Shown piece by piece: positions 62,817 through 64,000 of a stretch of DNA of 64,000 bases. The position numbers and the translations under genes were made by a program. Below the pieces are notes generated by a model. The model was not told the origin of the DNA, searched no databases, and saw only the letters and a program-made list of their open reading frames with translations. Position 1 is the first letter of the stretch; every line of letters starts with the position of its first letter. This DNA is from Oceanobacillus profundus (lineage in GTDB: Bacteria > Bacillota > Bacilli > Bacillales > Amphibacillaceae), in assembly GCF_003515705.1 (NCBI RefSeq), contig NZ_QWEH01000006.1:160285-224284 (forward strand), read 5' to 3'.

Positions 62817-63291
62817 AAAAGCACCTTTTCCGTTTTTAACTTAATTGTAACAATATTTTTTAAAATTATAAAATGATTTATGCATACAGTTAATACCAGT
62901 CGAATAAGTCGATACGTAACAGTTAAATTTGAAATAACGTCTTCGTATGGGTAACGTAGCGATCCAGATTTTAATGGTTGTTTGAAGTTTATAAAAAAGT
63001 TTAGGATAGCGAATAGATACTTTACTTCATAATTAGGGACTTTACCACTTATTTACCCCCTGTTATTATAGGAAGCAGTCATAAATACCTTCAATTGCGA
63101 AATTATGGCTACTTGAACTGTATATTTAATTCCTTAAGATCATACAAATTTCTGATTCTGATTTGCCCTATAATAAAATAAATGAAATTTTTGAGAGTAA
63201 AAAAGGAAATATTGTTAAATTTAATAGGAATGTGTGATTTCAGAGGTGCTTATATATAGTTTATATATAGGAGTTAAAAAATATTTAAGAT
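62817..63291. other. Intergenic region without a supported gene
   Basis: AT-rich. It contains a possible -10 (TATAAT 63169-63174) and a 25-codon open frame at 63182-63259 (MKFLRVKKEILLNLIGMCDF, then RGAYI) that lacks a ribosome binding site. It leads into two tandem terminators. Confidence 0.4.
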
Positions 63292-63314
63292 AGGTCGCTA
63301 TGAGTGACCTTTTT
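63292..63314 (+). terminator. First of two tandem terminators
   Basis: AGGTCGCT (63292-63299) pairs with AGTGACCT (63303-63310) around an ATG loop (one wobble), then TTTTT. Confidence 0.75.
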
Positions 63315-63330
63315 GGATAATAATCATTGT

Positions 63331-63370
63331 ATAAAGTGCTATTCCCTAGGGATTAGCACTTTATTTTTTT
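63331..63370 (+). terminator. Second of two tandem terminators, in the leader of the next gene
   Basis: ATAAAGTGCTA (63331-63341) pairs perfectly with TAGCACTTTAT (63354-63364), with an inner CCCTAGGG palindrome, followed by seven T. Confidence 0.85.
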
Positions 63371-63397
63371 ACAAAAATTTCTGAAGGAGTGTTAGTT

Positions 63398-63943
63398 ATG
63401 TGCCAACTAAGAAGAATATTTATAGAAAGACTTCTAGATAAAAGTAAAGCTGACGAATTTAATCAAGCAATGGCTGAGTGGATATGTATAGGGAGAATTA
63501 AAAGTTATGAGGTGAATTTTAGTTGGAACTGTGAGTTGTGTGGTGCAGCAATATATGAAAGTAATTACGTGGTTTATAACGTCAAGACGAAAGAAGAAGC
63601 AAAAATTGGATCTGAATGTGTAAAGAGGTTCATACCCAGTCAGAAAATGTATGCGTATAGCAAACCGACCTATGTCCGTAAAATCAAAAGGAAGCATAAA
63701 AGAAATCAATTAAAAGTAGAGTTGCATGATGTATATCATCTCATTTGCAATCAAGGAATCCCAGATGAAGAGGACTTTGAAGATTTCCGAAATGTATTAT
63801 TACAATTACTAGGGTCTTACAAAAGGGTTTACTTACTTGAAACCAAAGAAGGCTGTATAAAGATTCTCACGGGTGTTTTTGTCAATAGGAAATTGAGCCA
63901 GAGCGATCACTTAAAAAGTGAGCCACTTTATATAAATTGTTAG
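63398..63943 (+). CDS. Hypothetical protein with a four-cysteine zinc-ribbon-like motif
   Basis: A 181-aa protein. A first region (QLRRIFIERLLDKSKADEFN) is followed by WNCELCGAAIYESNYVVYN and IGSECVKRF, giving CxxC plus a later Cys about 25 residues on. A basic stretch (VRKIKRKHKRNQ) and an acidic helical half follow. It looks like the small zinc-finger proteins found on Bacillus mobile elements. The ATG at 63398 has GAAGGAGTG 7 nt upstream. The expression signal is preceded by tandem terminators. Confidence 0.6.
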   Translation: MCQLRRIFIERLLDKSKADEFNQAMAEWICIGRIKSYEVNFSWNCELCGAAIYESNYVVYNVKTKEEAKIGSECVKRFIPSQKMYAYSKPTYVRKIKRKHKRNQLKVELHDVYHLICNQGIPDEEDFEDFRNVLLQLLGSYKRVYLLETKEGCIKILTGVFVNRKLSQSDHLKSEPLYINC

Positions 63944-63987
63944 GTGTTAGGAGGTTCTTGCCAGTAGGGAAAGAACCTCCTAACACC
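63943..63987. terminator. Long perfect inverted repeat after the last gene
   Basis: GGTGTTAGGAGGTTCTT (63943-63959) and AAGAACCTCCTAACACC (63971-63987) form a 17-bp stem with an 11-nt loop, starting at the last base of the stop codon. There is no T-run on either strand. Confidence 0.65.
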
Positions 63988-64000
63988 TTGCGCTGCACTT

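Overview
The window looks like a chromosomal segment of a low-GC Gram-positive bacterium of the family Bacillaceae, probably an Oceanobacillus/Virgibacillus-type moderate halophile. The reasons are strong AGGAGG-type ribosome binding sites, frequent TTG and GTG starts, CcpA (cre) boxes, a PhoP-type box, MsmX-type sugar ABC systems without their own ATPase, a BCCT compatible-solute transporter, and a structured element matching the Bacillaceae-1 RNA motif. The genus is inference. I saw no rRNA, tRNA, CRISPR array, complete insertion sequence or prophage.

Layout. (1) 0.9-8.5 kb: a four-carbon acid-sugar (threonate/erythronate) locus with a GntP permease, a PrpR-type regulator whose AAA+ domain is degenerate, a DUF1537 kinase with a cre box, a PdxA2 dehydrogenase and a LarA-like (DUF2088) protein that may be a C2 epimerase. 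(2) 8.5-26.4 kb: mostly single genes. These include a FUSC exporter with a 55-aa membrane partner, a MarR-controlled pair of short-chain dehydrogenases (the first frameshifted), a polysaccharide deacetylase, GNAT, VOC and DinB proteins, an autoregulated leaderless ArsR gene, a MarR plus bactofilin-like unit, AlkD, an M20 peptidase, an HpaB-type monooxygenase, a scar where truncated lysR and phnE genes meet, a histidine phosphatase and an old-yellow-enzyme reductase. (3) 26.7-30.4 kb: a propeller lipoprotein, a LURP-one protein and a BCCT transporter.

(4) 30.6-40.5 kb: a LacI-controlled ABC import and sugar-oxidation locus (SDR, binding protein, two permeases, two Gfo/Idh/MocA oxidoreductases, a ThuA-like protein, a xylose-isomerase-like TIM barrel). 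It resembles thu (trehalose/disaccharide 3-keto) operons. Matching promoter operators precede the regulator and the binding-protein gene, and a structured RNA-like element sits inside the operon. (5) 40.6-47.9 kb: a second sugar ABC locus with its own LacI regulator, a ROK kinase and a GH1 enzyme with a 6-phospho-beta-glucosidase loop. This suggests beta-glucosides imported unphosphorylated, phosphorylated in the cytoplasm, then hydrolysed. A perfect cre and two palindromes surround the promoter.

(6) 48.3-55.9 kb: a phosphonate operon (DeoR regulator, iron alcohol dehydrogenase, PhnD, PhnC, two PhnE, PhnW, PhnX). It should import 2-aminoethylphosphonate, transaminate it to phosphonoacetaldehyde and cleave that to acetaldehyde and phosphate. 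The dehydrogenase may add 2-hydroxyethylphosphonate as a substrate. (7) 56-58.5 kb: a divergent ATC-hydrolase-family gene and sodium:solute symporter. (8) 58.6-64 kb: an accessory, decaying end holding a very AT-rich orphan protein with a PD-(D/E)XK nuclease pattern, a frameshifted aldo/keto reductase remnant, a frameshifted and truncated 5'-nucleotidase behind an excellent four-repeat Pho box, a second phnX remnant, small unknown genes, and tandem terminators before a zinc-ribbon-like protein. Gene remnants are unusually common across the window. Two of them (phnE, phnX) suggest a second phosphonate locus was lost.
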